Source: an uncultured Oscillospiraceae bacterium (lineage in GTDB: Bacteria; Bacillota; Clostridia; Oscillospirales; Oscillospiraceae). From it: DNA of 64,000 nt. The translations under genes and the position numbers were made by a program. Below are positions 54,938 through 64,000 of this stretch, piece after piece (the first letter of the stretch is position 1; each line of letters starts with the position of its first letter). Under the pieces are notes generated by a model that had not been told where the DNA came from, searched no databases, and was given only the letters and a program-made list of their open reading frames with translations. The stretch spans positions 5,563 through 69,562 of the forward strand of contig CAKUMO010000012.1 in assembly GCA_934667815.1 (NCBI GenBank), given 5' to 3'.

Positions 54938-55041
54938 TTCTACGTTCGGGAGAGCAGCTTCCCCGATCCGTGGCGTGACTTTTGGACGCCCCTCCCGTAT
55001 GCTTTATGGTATCAAAGTATAATTTTTCCGGAGGTACCCCT

Positions 55042-55917
55042 ATGGCGCACAGTTATCTGATTCTGACCGATTCCGCCGCCGATCTTTCCGCCGATCTCGC
55101 TGCGGCGCTGGACGTTACCGTGCTTCCCCTGAGCGTGCTGCTCGAGGGCAAGGAATATCTGAACTATCCCGACGAGCGCGAGATCACCGCGAAATATCTC
55201 TATGCGCGGCTGCGTGCCGGCGCGATGGCCACGACCGCCGCGATCAATGTCGATACATTTATAAAAGAAATGGAGCCGTATTTGCAGGAAGGCCGCGACA
55301 TTCTCTATCTCGGTTTCTCCTCCGGTCTGAGCGCGACCTACAATTCCTCCTGCATCGCCGCCGAGGAGCTGCGCGAGCGCTACCCCGAGCGCAAGATCTT
55401 CACCGTGGACACCCTGTGCGCCTCGTCCGGTCAGGGCATGCTGACCTATCTGGTCGCAAAGCGCCGTGACACCGGTGCGACCATTGAGGAAGCGGCGAAA
55501 TACGCCGAGGACACCAAGCTGCATCTGGCGCACTGGTTCACCGTGGACGATCTGCACTTCCTTAAGCGCGGCGGACGCGTCTCGGCTGCGACAGCCATTC
55601 TGGGCACGGCGTTGGGCATCAAGCCGCTGCTGCACACGGACGACGAGGGGCATCTGACCGCCGTCGGCAAGGCACGCGGCAGAAAGCGCGTAATTGCTGC
55701 AATGGTCGAACGTATGGAGGAAACGGCCATCCGTCCCGAGGAACAGACCATCTTCATCAACCACGGCGACTGCGTCGAGGATGCGGAGTATCTGGCCTCC
55801 CTCGTGCGCGAGCGTCTGCATCCGAAGGAGATCATCATGCAGGTCATCGGTCCGGTCATCGGCGCACACTCCGGCCCCGGCACGCTGGCACTGTATTTCC
55901 TCGCGACAAAGCGCTAA
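55042..55917 (+). CDS. DegV family fatty-acid-binding protein
   Basis: 291 residues. ILTDSAADLSADLAAALDVT, the LGFSSGLSATYNSS loop, FLKRGGRVSAATA and the closing IGAHSGPGTLALYF are diagnostic of DegV (FakB) proteins. Family members bind a fatty acid and present it to a fatty acid kinase (FakA) for incorporation into phospholipid. I chose ATG 55042, with CCGGAGG 8 nt upstream; a longer reading from 54982 adds a non-conserved 20 residues. A TATAAT lies at 55018-55023, but it would give an implausibly short leader. No fakA is visible. Confidence 0.9.
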   Translation: MAHSYLILTDSAADLSADLAAALDVTVLPLSVLLEGKEYLNYPDEREITAKYLYARLRAGAMATTAAINVDTFIKEMEPYLQEGRDILYLGFSSGLSATYNSSCIAAEELRERYPERKIFTVDTLCASSGQGMLTYLVAKRRDTGATIEEAAKYAEDTKLHLAHWFTVDDLHFLKRGGRVSAATAILGTALGIKPLLHTDDEGHLTAVGKARGRKRVIAAMVERMEETAIRPEEQTIFINHGDCVEDAEYLASLVRERLHPKEIIMQVIGPVIGAHSGPGTLALYFLATKR

Positions 55918-55933
55918 TCATGAATCCAGCGTT

Positions 55934-55973
55934 AACCGGATGGGAGCGGCAATTTTTCCGTTCCCATCCGGTT
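55934..55973 (+). terminator. Terminator-like hairpin after degV
   Basis: AACCGGATGGGAGCGG (55934-55949) pairs with CCGTTCCCATCCGGTT (55958-55973), one wobble, around an 8-base T-rich loop, 17 bp past the stop codon. The T tail after it is poor, so termination may be partial. Confidence 0.65.
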
Positions 55974-55982
55974 TGTGCAGTC

Positions 55983-55996
55983 TGCATAATTATGCA
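55983..55996. promoter_or_regulatory. 14-bp perfect palindrome, ARG-box-like
   Basis: TGCATAATTATGCA reads the same on both strands. It fits the general TGnATwwwwATnCA layout of ArgR boxes and lies about 35 bp upstream of the -35 of the promoter at 56031-56059. A regulator site for the small peptide and liv genes is plausible. Confidence 0.5.
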
Positions 55997-56030
55997 CATG
56001 ATATTTTGTGGACTTTGTTCGTGCTGCCAC

Positions 56031-56059
56031 TTGACTTTGTCGAATTAAAACGGTATAGT
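56031..56059 (+). promoter_or_regulatory. Sigma-70 promoter upstream of the small membrane peptide and liv genes
   Basis: TTGACT (56031-56036), 17 bp, TATAGT (56054-56059): 5 of 6 matches in each hexamer. The start would be near 56066, 24 nt before the 76-codon gene. Confidence 0.7.
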
Positions 56060-56089
56060 ATGAACAAATCATGAACGGAGGACACAGAG

Positions 56090-56320
56090 ATGTATCGTAT
56101 GTCTGCACAGCAACAGAATATGAACCGTACTGCCTCTGCGTCCTGCGCAGACGCTTCTTGCTGCGCTTCTTTCGTCCTGCTTGTAGTGATGGGTGCCATT
56201 GCGGCATCCATCATTCTTTTTATTCTGGGCGGTGTCATTGGCATGATTATTGTACTGCTGCTGGCCCTGCTTCTGGCATGCACGGGACGTTTGGAAGGCA
56301 CGTTGGCAAAAGCGTCGTAA
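56090..56320 (+). CDS. Small membrane peptide of unknown function with Cys-rich N-terminus
   Basis: 76 residues. ATG follows CGGAGG by 8 nt and lies 30 bp after a good promoter, so expression is likely. Residues 1-27 are polar with four cysteines within 8 positions (SCADASCCAS). Residues 28-64 are two closely spaced hydrophobic segments (FVLLVVMGAIAASIILF and GMIIVLLLALLLACTG), then a short polar tail. I recognise no family. It precedes the liv genes and is separated from livJ by a hairpin. It could be a stand-alone membrane peptide or a leader peptide for the transporter genes. Confidence 0.55.
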   Translation: MYRMSAQQQNMNRTASASCADASCCASFVLLVVMGAIAASIILFILGGVIGMIIVLLLALLLACTGRLEGTLAKAS

Positions 56321-56333
56321 CGGCGTATACGTG

Positions 56334-56367
56334 ACCGGCCGCGTCCCAGAGACGTCGGCCGGTTTTT
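56334..56367 (+). terminator. Hairpin with T run between the small peptide and livJ (terminator or attenuator)
   Basis: ACCGGCCGCGTC (56334-56345) pairs with GACGTCGGCCGGT (56351-56363), one bulge, 5-base loop, followed by TTTTT. It looks like a normal terminator but is only 35 bp before livJ, leaving no room for a promoter after it, so liv expression must come through it or from a weak TTGGCA-N17-TATACG at 56303-56331. Confidence 0.75.
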
Positions 56368-56401
56368 GTATATATTTCCATCGATAAAGGAGAAAACGAA
56401 A

Positions 56402-57547
56402 ATGAAAATGAAAAAAGTATTGAGTGTAGTTCTTGTAGTAGCACTTGTAGCATGTCTTTTCGCCGGCTGCGGAAAGAAAACCGACGGCACCTCCGGTGCG
56501 CTGAAGATCGGTACCATCGGCCCGCTGACCGGTGACGCCGCACAGTACGGCAACGCCACCAAGCACGGCGCCGAGCTGGCCGCCAAGGAAATCAACGCCA
56601 AGGGCGGCATCCAGATCGAAGTCAACGGGCAGGACGACGAAAGCGATGCAGAAAAGTCCGTCAACGCTTACAACAATCTGCTCGACTGGGGCATGCAGGT
56701 GCTTGTCGGCCCGACCACCACGACGCCATCCATTGCCGTTTCCGCCGAGGCCAATAAGGATCGTATCTTTATGCTGACGCCGTCGGCCTCTGCCGTTAAG
56801 GTCACCGAGGGCAAGGACAACGTCTATCAGATCTGCTATAACGACCCCAACCAGGGCTCCGCTTCCGCCCGCTACATGTCCGAGCACATTCCCGGCGCCA
56901 AGGTCGCTGTGATCTATGACAACGCCAGTGCCTACTCCACCGGCATTTACCAGACCTTTGAAGCCAAGGCCAAAGAGCTGGGCGTCGAAGTCGTCTCCGT
57001 AACCACCTGCACCGAGGACACCAAGGACTATTCCGTCCAGCTCGGTGAAGCCAAGAACGCCGGCGCAGATGTCGTATTCCTTCCGATCTACTATACCCCC
57101 GCATCCCTGATTCTGAATCAGGCCAACGCCACGGGCTATCATCCCACCTTCTTCGGCGTGGACGGCATGGACGGCATTCTGAGCCTCAAGGGCTTTGACA
57201 CCAGCCTTGCCGAAGGCGTCATGCTCCTGACCCCGTTCGCCGCTGACTCCACCGACGAGGCCACTGCCTCCTTTGTCAAGGCTTATGAAGAAGCCTATGG
57301 CGAGACCCCGAATCAGTTCGCTGCCGACGCTTACGACTGCGTCTATGCGGTCTATCAGGCCTTCACCGCCTCCGGTCTGGACGTTTCCGCTTCCCATGAG
57401 GAGATCTGCGATGCCTTGATGCAGCAGTTCAACACCATGAGCTTCTCCGGCATCACCGGTGCAGACATGGTCTGGAAGGACGGGCAGGTCGATAAGGAAC
57501 CCTTCGCCGTCATCATCAAGAACGGCGCTTACACCAGCGCAGGTTAA
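56402..57547 (+). CDS. livJ: Branched-chain amino acid type ABC transporter binding lipoprotein
   Basis: 381 residues. Lipobox LFAGC (C23), then a type I periplasmic-binding fold: LKIGTIGPLTGDAAQYGN, AAKEINAKGGIQIEVNGQDD, STGIYQTFEAKAKELGVEVV and NQFAADAYDCVYAVYQAF. It captures leucine, isoleucine, valine or a related amino acid outside the cell for the LivHM channel. AAAGGAG precedes the ATG; a reading from 56366 is less likely. The substrate could also be another amino acid, urea or a short amide, as in other HAAT family members. Confidence 0.9.
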   Translation: MKMKKVLSVVLVVALVACLFAGCGKKTDGTSGALKIGTIGPLTGDAAQYGNATKHGAELAAKEINAKGGIQIEVNGQDDESDAEKSVNAYNNLLDWGMQVLVGPTTTTPSIAVSAEANKDRIFMLTPSASAVKVTEGKDNVYQICYNDPNQGSASARYMSEHIPGAKVAVIYDNASAYSTGIYQTFEAKAKELGVEVVSVTTCTEDTKDYSVQLGEAKNAGADVVFLPIYYTPASLILNQANATGYHPTFFGVDGMDGILSLKGFDTSLAEGVMLLTPFAADSTDEATASFVKAYEEAYGETPNQFAADAYDCVYAVYQAFTASGLDVSASHEEICDALMQQFNTMSFSGITGADMVWKDGQVDKEPFAVIIKNGAYTSAG

Positions 57548-57636
57548 GTCAAACACATCGCCCTGCTCCGCTTCTGCGGCGCGGGGCGCTCCCCCGGCTT
57601 GTTCCTGCAATGAAACAGAAACAGGAGGCCGCAAAC

Positions 57637-58518
57637 ATGGCTTTTTTATCCAATTTTATCAACGGTTTAAGTCTCGGCAGCGTCTATGCCATCATCGCGC
57701 TGGGCTATACCATGGTCTACGGCATTGCAAAAATGCTGAATTTCGCGCATGGCGATGTCATCATGATCGGCGCATATGTATCCTTCGTCTCCATCACCTC
57801 GCTGGGAACGCCGCCCCTGCTGGCATTGGTCATCGCCATGCTGGTCTGCACGGGACTTGGTATTCTCATCGAGCGGCTGGCCTATAAGCCGCTGCGTTCG
57901 GCCTCGTCTCTGGCGGTGCTCATCACGGCCATCGGCGTAAGCTATTTTCTGCAAAACCTCGCGCAGCTCATCTGGTCGCCGAACACGGTCGTGTATCCGT
58001 CCATCGTGAGCTTCGGTTCCCTGCAGCTCTTTGACGGCCGCCTGACCATCACGGGCGAAGCGGTTGTTACCGTCGCAGCGTGCATCGTCATCATGGTCGG
58101 CCTGATGCTGTTCACCGACAAAACCAAGACCGGCAAGGCCATGCGCGCGGTCGCGGAGGATCGCAGCGCGGCGGAGCTGATGGGCATCAGCGTCAACCGC
58201 ACGATCTCCATCACCTTTGCCATCGGTTCTGCGCTCGCCGCCGTTGCGGGCGTGCTCTACTGCTCGATGTATCCCGCGCTCTCCCCCACAACCGGCTCTC
58301 TGCCCGGCATTCGAGCCTTTACCGCTGCCGTGTTCGGCGGCATCGGCTCCATTCCCGGTGCGCTGCTCGGCGGCGTACTTCTGGGTGTGATCGAGATCTT
58401 CAGCCGCGCGTATATCAGTCAGGAGCTGAGCAACGCCATCGTGTTCGCCGTATTGATCGTCATTCTGCTCGTCAAGCCCAATGGTCTGCTCGGCAAGGCC
58501 GTGCGTGAGAAAGTGTGA
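57637..58518 (+). CDS. livH: Branched-chain amino acid ABC transporter permease LivH
   Basis: 293 residues, about eight membrane helices. Typical start NFINGLSLGSVYAIIALGYTMVYGI split over the first helix, then KMLNFAHGDVIMIGAY and the ATPase-docking loop with DRSAAELMGISVNRTI. The start at 57637 sits 8 nt after AGGAGG; an upstream ATG at 57610 has no ribosome site. 89 bp after livJ, 10 bp before livM. Confidence 0.93.
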   Translation: MAFLSNFINGLSLGSVYAIIALGYTMVYGIAKMLNFAHGDVIMIGAYVSFVSITSLGTPPLLALVIAMLVCTGLGILIERLAYKPLRSASSLAVLITAIGVSYFLQNLAQLIWSPNTVVYPSIVSFGSLQLFDGRLTITGEAVVTVAACIVIMVGLMLFTDKTKTGKAMRAVAEDRSAAELMGISVNRTISITFAIGSALAAVAGVLYCSMYPALSPTTGSLPGIRAFTAAVFGGIGSIPGALLGGVLLGVIEIFSRAYISQELSNAIVFAVLIVILLVKPNGLLGKAVREKV

Positions 58519-58528
58519 GGTGCAAGGT

Positions 58529-59593
58529 ATGAAACTGACAAAGTCCAAAACCACCCGCCGCAATCTTCTCACCCTCGCCTGCGTCATCGCGGCCTATGCC
58601 GTGATGCAGATCCTCGCCTCGGCCGGTGTGCTGTCGCGCTCTCTGAGCGGTCAGCTCGTTCCGATCTGCGTATACATCGTCATGGCGCTGTCGCTGAACC
58701 TCGTCGTCGGCATTTCGGGCGAGCTGAGTCTCGGCCACGCGGGCTTCATGAGCGTGGGCGCTTTCTCCGGTGTCATCGCCGTGACCGCTCTGCAGGACAA
58801 GATCGGCAGCTCGGTGCTTCTGATGCTGCTGGCCATGCTTATCGGCGGCATTTTGGCCGGAATTGTGGGCGCGCTGATCGGCATTCCGGTGCTGCGTCTG
58901 CGCGGTGACTATTTGGCCATCGTGACCCTCGCTTTTGGCGAGATCATCCGCAATATTTTTGACTGTCTTTACATCAACATTGATGACAAAGGGCTGCACG
59001 CTTCCATGTTCTCCGGCAGTGATCTGCCGGGGCAAGCCATTGTCGCAGGCCCGCAGGGCGCGTCCGTGCCCGCGCGGCTCTCGACCTTCGCGCTGGGCTT
59101 CGGTCTCGTGCTCGTAACGCTCATTCTCATTATGAACCTTGTCCACAGCCGCGAGGGCCGCGCCATCCGCGCCATTCGTGACAACAACATTGCCGCCGAA
59201 TCCGTCGGTCTGAATGTCACGGCGTTCAAGATGAAGGCCTTCGTCATCTCCGCTGTTCTTGCAGGCATGGCCGGCGTGCTGTTCGCCATGAACTACTCCG
59301 CCATCGAAGCCAAAAAGTTCAACTTCAACACCTCCATCAGCGTTCTGGTCATGGTCGTGCTCGGCGGCATGGGCAGTCTGCGCGGCTCCGTGATTGCCGC
59401 CGTTGTCCTGACGGTGCTGCCCGAGGCACTGCGCGGTCTGGAGGATTACCGCATGCTCATCTATGCGATCGTGCTGATTGCCGTGATGGTGCTGAATAAC
59501 AATCTCCGCTTCCAGCAGCTCAAGCAGTCAATGAAGGACAGGCTTTCGCGCGTTCTGCGCCGCATTTTCCGCCGAAAGGAGGCCAAGGCATGA
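58529..59593 (+). CDS. livM: Branched-chain amino acid ABC transporter permease LivM
   Basis: 354 residues. Helices begin near 15, 40, 65, 90 and beyond. LSLNLVVGISGELSLGHAGF and LRLRGDYLAIVTLAFGEIIR are LivM hallmarks; the docking loop is IRAIRDNNIAAESVGLNVTA. ATG 58529 follows GTGAGG and the livH stop by 10 bp. A basic C-terminal tail ends RRIFRRKEAKA. Forms the channel with LivH. Confidence 0.93.
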   Translation: MKLTKSKTTRRNLLTLACVIAAYAVMQILASAGVLSRSLSGQLVPICVYIVMALSLNLVVGISGELSLGHAGFMSVGAFSGVIAVTALQDKIGSSVLLMLLAMLIGGILAGIVGALIGIPVLRLRGDYLAIVTLAFGEIIRNIFDCLYINIDDKGLHASMFSGSDLPGQAIVAGPQGASVPARLSTFALGFGLVLVTLILIMNLVHSREGRAIRAIRDNNIAAESVGLNVTAFKMKAFVISAVLAGMAGVLFAMNYSAIEAKKFNFNTSISVLVMVVLGGMGSLRGSVIAAVVLTVLPEALRGLEDYRMLIYAIVLIAVMVLNNNLRFQQLKQSMKDRLSRVLRRIFRRKEAKA

Positions 59594-60427
59594 GCTCGAA
59601 AACCAAAATGGTCCCGCTGCCCACCGATACCATCATCCCGGAGCGTGACCTGCACCGCCAGCCCGTGCTGGACGTGCGCAACCTCGGCATCGACTTTGGC
59701 GGTTTGACCGCCGTGGATAAATTCACGCTCACCATCGGCGCAACGGAAATCGCCGGTCTGATCGGCCCGAACGGCGCCGGCAAGACCACGATCTTCAATC
59801 TTCTGACCAACGTCTACCAGCCCACGCGCGGCACCATTCTGCTGCGCGGCGTGGACACCAAGGGTATGACCACCGCACAGGTCAACCGCATGGGCATCGC
59901 CCGTACCTTCCAGAACATCCGCCTGTTCGGCAGCATGTCCGTGCTGGATAACGTCAAGGTCGGCATGCACAACGGTATTAAGTGCTCATTTGCCTCCTCA
60001 ATCCTGCACACGCCGCGCTATTACCGCAGCGAACGCATCGCGAAGGAACGCTGCATGGAGCTGCTGGACTTCATGGGCATGGCCGACCTCGCGCAGCAGC
60101 GCGCAGGAAGCCTCCCCTACGGTGCACAGCGCCGGCTGGAGATCGTCCGCGCACTTGCAACGAATCCCGCGATCATCCTGCTCGACGAGCCGGCAGCGGG
60201 CATGAACCCCTCCGAGACCACCGAGCTGATGGAACACATCCGCATCATCCGCGACACCTTCCAGATTGCCATCATGCTCATCGAGCATGATATGAATCTG
60301 GTCATGGGTGTCTGCGAGGGTATTGCCGTGGTCAACTACGGCAAGATCATCGCCAAGGGCACGCCCGATCAGATCCGCACGAATCCCGAGGTCATCGAAG
60401 CCTATCTGGGCAAGAAAGGAGCCGCCA

Positions 60428-60441
<14 letters not shown>
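59590..60441 (+). CDS. livG: Branched-chain amino acid ABC transporter ATPase LivG
   Basis: 283 residues. Walker A GPNGAGKTT (59-67), Q-loop near ARTFQNIRLF, a signature segment of the LivG type (GAQRRLEIVRAL, with G-A-Q in place of the canonical SGGQ), Walker B IILLDEPAAGMNP, and the switch histidine in MLIEHDMN. The start overlaps the livM stop by 4 bp. An N-terminal ~25-residue extension precedes the core. Powers uptake with LivF. Confidence 0.93.
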
Positions 60442-61126
<685 letters not shown>

Positions 61127-61150
61127 ACGGCACACTTTGTACTCTTGAAT

Positions 61151-61190
61151 AAAAAAGCGACCGCAGAGCGAAATCCGCTCTGCGGTTTCT
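61151..61190. terminator. Bidirectional terminator between livF and ispDF
   Basis: ACCGCAGAGCG (61160-61170) pairs with CGCTCTGCGGT (61176-61186). A T-rich tail follows on the plus side, and an A6 run on the other side gives a T6 tail for the minus strand, so it ends both convergent operons. Confidence 0.85.
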
Positions 61191-61264
61191 TCAGCTTGTC
61201 GAAAAAGCCCCTCCGAAACCTTCGGATGGATAGTTTTTTGACCGGCCAGACGACTTGTCCTTCT

Positions 61265-62416
61265 TTAGCGCTCCAGCAGACACACCGCATGACAGGCGAT
61301 GCCCTCGCCGCTTCCGGTGAAGCCCAGGCCCTCCTCCGTCGTCGCCTTGATGTTGACGCAGTCGAGCGGAATTTTCATCGCGCGGGCAAGATTCTCACGC
61401 ATGACCGGGATGTAATCCTTCAGCTTCGGCCGCTGGGCAAGGACGGTCACATCCACGTTGCCGACGGCGTAGCCCGCGCGCTCCAGCGTCTGCATGACCC
61501 TGTCCAGAAGCAGCATGCTGGAAATGTTCTTATACGCCGGATCGTTGTCCGGAAACAGCACGCCGATGTCGCGCAGCCCCGCCGCGCCCAGCAGCGCATC
61601 CATGAGTGCGTGGACAAGAACGTCCGCGTCCGAATGGCCGTCCAGACCGCGTTCAAAGGGGATCTCCACCCCGCCGAGAATGAGCCTGCGCCCCTCCGTC
61701 AGGCGGTGGACATCGTAGCCGTGGCCGATGCGCATGGTTTTCCTCCGTTTCAAAATAGCCTCTGCCAGCGTCAGATCGACGGGCGTTGTAATTTTCAGAT
61801 TTTCCTCGCAGCCCTGCGTCAGAACGACCGGCTTGCCCGCCGCCTCGACCGCCGAGCAATCGTCCGTCAGGGCGATTCCGCGCTCCATCGCCGCGCGCAG
61901 CACCGTCTTCAGAAGCTTCACGTCGAACACCTGTGGCGTCTGCACGGCAAAAAGCGTTTTTCTCTCCGGTGTTGCGCGGACAAGACCATTTTCCGCCTGC
62001 TTGATCGTGTCATGCACCGGCACGGCAGGTGCTGCCGCGCCGCAGCGCTCAGCGGCCTCAACGGCTTCGGCAATGACGCTCTGCGTCACAAGGGGACGCG
62101 CACCGTCGTGGATCGCGGCCAATTCCGTTCCCTCTGGCAGCGCCGCGAGTCCTGCAAGAACGGACTCCGGTCTGCTTGCGCCGCCGGGCACAACCGTGAC
62201 CGGCTTGGAAACCTCCGCGCAGAGCGTGCGCAGCGTTTCCATGCACTCCGTGCGCGTGACGATCACAAGGCTGTCGATGCAGTCGCTTGCGGCAAGGGCG
62301 CGGACGGAGCGAAGCACCACCGGCACGCCCGCAAGCGGCACGAGCATCTTGTCGATGCCCTGCATCCGCGTGGCGCTGCCCGCCGCGACGACGACCGCTG
62401 CACAAGTTTTTCTCAT
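61265..62416 (-). CDS. ispDF: Bifunctional IspD/IspF of the MEP isoprenoid pathway
   Basis: 383 residues. IspD part 1-225 with [29 protein letters not shown] and [11 protein letters not shown]: it makes CDP-methylerythritol. The IspF part starts at M228 ([12 protein letters not shown], metal ligands D235 and H237) with [17 protein letters not shown] and IGVLFPDND: it makes the cyclodiphosphate. The fusion lacks IspE, as in other IspDF proteins. It starts 1 bp after the murD stop, so the two are co-transcribed. Both catalytic halves look intact. Confidence 0.95.
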   Translation of the reverse strand: MRKTCAAVVVAAGSATRMQGIDKMLVPLAGVPVVLRSVRALAASDCIDSLVIVTRTECMETLRTLCAEVSKPVTVVPGGASRPESVLAGLAALPEGTELAAIHDGARPLVTQSVIAEAVEAAERCGAAAPAVPVHDTIKQAENGLVRATPERKTLFAVQTPQVFDVKLLKTVLRAAMERGIALTDDCSAVEAAGKPVVLTQGCEENLKITTPVDLTLAEAILKRRKTMRIGHGYDVHRLTEGRRLILGGVEIPFERGLDGHSDADVLVHALMDALLGAAGLRDIGVLFPDNDPAYKNISSMLLLDRVMQTLERAGYAVGNVDVTVLAQRPKLKDYIPVMRENLARAMKIPLDCVNIKATTEEGLGFTGSGEGIACHAVCLLER

Positions 62417-62417
62417 A

Positions 62418-63773
62418 TCACAGCTCCATTACAGTTTTTTTGAACTCCGCGCCGCGCACCATGAAGTTCTTAAACTTGTCAAAGGCAGCGCTTGCGGGCG
62501 AGAGCAGCACCACGTCGCCCGGCTCGGCACGCTTGGCTGCGGTGCGGACGGCCTCGTAAAAATCCTCGATACGCAGAATCTCGGGGGCTTTGCCTGTCTT
62601 TTCTGCGGCCTGCGCGATTTTTTCACCGGTTGCACCGGTGCAGACAAGCAGCTTGACGTGCTCTGCGATCTCCGGGCCGAGGACATCGTAGGGGATGTGC
62701 TTGTCGTAACCGCCCGCAATCAGGATGACTTTTTTGGAAAAGCTGCGCAGCCCTGCGATCGTGCGGCTGGGCGATGATGCAATAGAGTCGTTGTAATACG
62801 ACACGCCGTCCTTGACGCGCACCAGCTCGATACGGTGCTCCACACCGCCGAAGTGCCGGGCGACATAACGGATGTCCTCGTCGGAAACAAGTCCCTCGAC
62901 CGCAAGGATCGCCGCCATGTAATTTTCCACATTGTGCAGGCCGGGGATCAGGATGTCCTCCTGCCGCAGCAGCGCTTCTCCCCTGCGCCAAATCACGCCG
63001 TCCTCAAAATAAACGCCGTTTTCCACGCGCGTCTGCCGCGAGAACCACTTGACCTGCCCCTTGGCTTCCGGCGCAAAGCTCGCCGTGATTGCGTTGTCTC
63101 GATTCAAAATGAGCGTGTCGCCCGCGCTCTGGCGCAGGAATATATTCTTCTTGGCGTTGACATACTCGTCCATGTCCTTGTGCATGTCCAGATGGTTGGG
63201 CGCAAGGTTCGTCACGACGGCCGTGTGGCAGCTGGCATGCAGATCCATAAGCTGGAAGGAACTCAGCTCAAGCACGGCGATGTCCGTAGGCCGCATTTCC
63301 TCGGCGCGATCCAAAAGCGGCGTACCGATGTTGCCGCCCACCCAGACGCGGTGCCCGGCGCGGCGCAGCAGCTCGGAAATGAGCGTGGTCGTGGTCGTCT
63401 TGCCGTCCGAGCCGGTCACACCGACGATCCGGCACGGGCAGACCTCAAAAAATGCCTCCATCTCAGACGTGATCTTCGTACCCGCAGCGCGCAGTACCGC
63501 AAGCTCGGGCTTTGCCGGATGCAGACCCGGCGTGCGGAAGGCCACGTCGCCGGAAAGTCCCTCAAGGTAGCCTTCGCCCAGATGCAGCTTCGCGCCCATG
63601 CGTTCCAGCTCGAGAACCTCCGCATCCAGCTTTTCGCGCGGCGTCTTGTCGCAGCCCGTAACCTCCGCGCCGTATTGCAGCAACAGGCGCACCAGCGGAC
63701 GGTTGCTCACGCCGAGACCGAGCACCAGCACGCGCTTGCCGCGCAGTTTCTCGAAATATTCATGAAGTGTCAA
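62418..63773 (-). CDS. murD: UDP-N-acetylmuramoylalanine-D-glutamate ligase
   Basis: 451 residues. N-terminal Rossmann domain ([16 protein letters not shown]), ATP-binding [13 protein letters not shown] (118-130), [17 protein letters not shown] and the C-terminal domain [13 protein letters not shown]. It adds D-glutamate to UDP-MurNAc-L-Ala in peptidoglycan synthesis. The start codon is TTG, as no ATG or GTG is placed near GAGG (8 nt upstream) and the next Met is internal. A strong promoter precedes it. Missing flanking mur genes suggest the dcw cluster is not here. Confidence 0.95.
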   Translation of the reverse strand: MTLHEYFEKLRGKRVLVLGLGVSNRPLVRLLLQYGAEVTGCDKTPREKLDAEVLELERMGAKLHLGEGYLEGLSGDVAFRTPGLHPAKPELAVLRAAGTKITSEMEAFFEVCPCRIVGVTGSDGKTTTTTLISELLRRAGHRVWVGGNIGTPLLDRAEEMRPTDIAVLELSSFQLMDLHASCHTAVVTNLAPNHLDMHKDMDEYVNAKKNIFLRQSAGDTLILNRDNAITASFAPEAKGQVKWFSRQTRVENGVYFEDGVIWRRGEALLRQEDILIPGLHNVENYMAAILAVEGLVSDEDIRYVARHFGGVEHRIELVRVKDGVSYYNDSIASSPSRTIAGLRSFSKKVILIAGGYDKHIPYDVLGPEIAEHVKLLVCTGATGEKIAQAAEKTGKAPEILRIEDFYEAVRTAAKRAEPGDVVLLSPASAAFDKFKNFMVRGAEFKKTVMEL

Positions 63774-63808
63774 ACAGATCGCCTCTTTCTTGCGAATCGA
63801 TTACGGAT

Positions 63809-63837
63809 ATTATAACCCCGGAAAAGAAATTTTGCAA
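63809..63837 (-). promoter_or_regulatory. Promoter of murD-ispDF
   Basis: Minus-strand TTGCAA (63832-63837), 17 bp, TATAAT (63809-63814). The start would be near 63802, about 29 nt before the TTG start codon. Confidence 0.8.
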
Positions 63838-63842
63838 TCCGT

Positions 63843-63871
63843 TTGACAAGCGGGGAAAAATAAAGTACAAT
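63843..63871 (+). promoter_or_regulatory. Promoter of rnpB
   Basis: TTGACA (63843-63848), 17 bp, TACAAT (63866-63871), starting just before the RNase P RNA. It lies back to back with the murD promoter; only 5 bp separate the two -35 boxes. Confidence 0.85.
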
Positions 63872-63877
63872 AGTCCC

Positions 63878-64000
63878 TGCGACCGGGACGGGCAGCCGCG
63901 TGACTGAGCCGAAAGGCTCTTTTATGAGGAAAGTCCGGGCTCCACAGGGCAAGAATAACGGGTAACGCCCGCCGAAGGCGACTTCAGGAAAAGTGCAACA
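63878..64000 (+). ncRNA. rnpB: RNase P RNA, class A (5' part, cut by window edge)
   Basis: The conserved CR I sequence GAGGAAAGTCCGGGCTCC is at 63928-63945, preceded by a P3-like hairpin (GAGCCGAAAGGCTC). ACAGGGCA follows, and GGGTAACGCCCG and GAAAAGTGCAACA close the visible part, matching the P7-P10 region of bacterial RNase P RNA. The 3' two thirds lie beyond the window. The 5' end is set about 7 bp after the -10 box and is approximate. It processes tRNA 5' ends. Confidence 0.93.

Noticed and set aside
55018-55023. TATAAT upstream of degV as its promoter
   Set aside because: It would start transcription inside the ribosome site, and no -35 stands at the right distance; left as chance or an unusual leader.

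Overview
This 64 kb window comes from a GC-rich, spore-forming Firmicute, most likely a Clostridia of the Oscillospiraceae/Ruminococcaceae type. The grounds are AGGAGG ribosome sites, Firmicute-type lipoproteins, a yunB sporulation gene, a fused ispDF, LivJHMGF, DegV and AraC-type regulators, and a class A RNase P RNA. The exact genus cannot be read from the sequence.

Region A (1-46009, minus strand) is an almost unbroken train of 25 genes, most separated by fewer than 30 bp or overlapping by 1-4 bp. It reads from about 46.1 kb leftwards and runs off the left edge. It looks like a Gram-positive polysaccharide utilisation locus. In order of transcription: a 2,146-residue secreted protein with eight copies of a ~185-residue module; a lipoprotein with an endonuclease/exonuclease/phosphatase fold; a membrane-anchored protein with two related modules and an FN3 domain; a DUF4874/DUF4832 lipoprotein; an ABC sugar importer (binding protein and two permeases); a second importer whose binding protein has a very long N-terminal extension; an NHL-repeat protein, a YIP1-like membrane protein and a DUF5696 lipoprotein; then mostly cytoplasmic enzymes. 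These are a GH42-like enzyme, a GH36 alpha-galactosidase, a second DUF4874/DUF4832 lipoprotein, two GH94-type phosphorylase-like proteins flanking a DUF4434 protein, two SGNH hydrolases, three GH2 enzymes, a ROK kinase, a SIS isomerase and a MATE exporter. No ABC ATPase lies in the train, and no glycosidase of a recognised GH family has a signal peptide. The likely substrate is an acetylated glycan with beta-galactosyl, alpha-galactosyl and beta-mannosyl or beta-glucosyl units; this is inference.

Region B (46010-47250) is the control point: a divergent AraC-family regulator behind a perfect consensus promoter, with direct and inverted repeats that could be operators for itself and for the train.

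Region C (47251-52317, minus) is a housekeeping operon pcrA-yunB-ligA. Region D (52421-54890, plus) is an acyl-CoA synthetase coupled to a DUF1624-type membrane acyltransferase. Region E (55042-61126, plus) holds a DegV lipid-binding protein, a small cysteine-bearing membrane peptide, and a complete branched-chain amino-acid type ABC importer (livJHMGF). A 14-bp palindrome resembling an ARG box and a good promoter lie upstream of the small peptide. Region F (61265-64000) holds murD and ispDF on the minus strand and, back to back with murD, the start of rnpB on the plus strand, cut by the window edge.

The most novel material is the octa-repeat giant protein with its smaller relative, and the set of poorly characterised surface proteins (two DUF4832, DUF5696, NHL, YIP1, EEP lipoprotein) co-transcribed with them.
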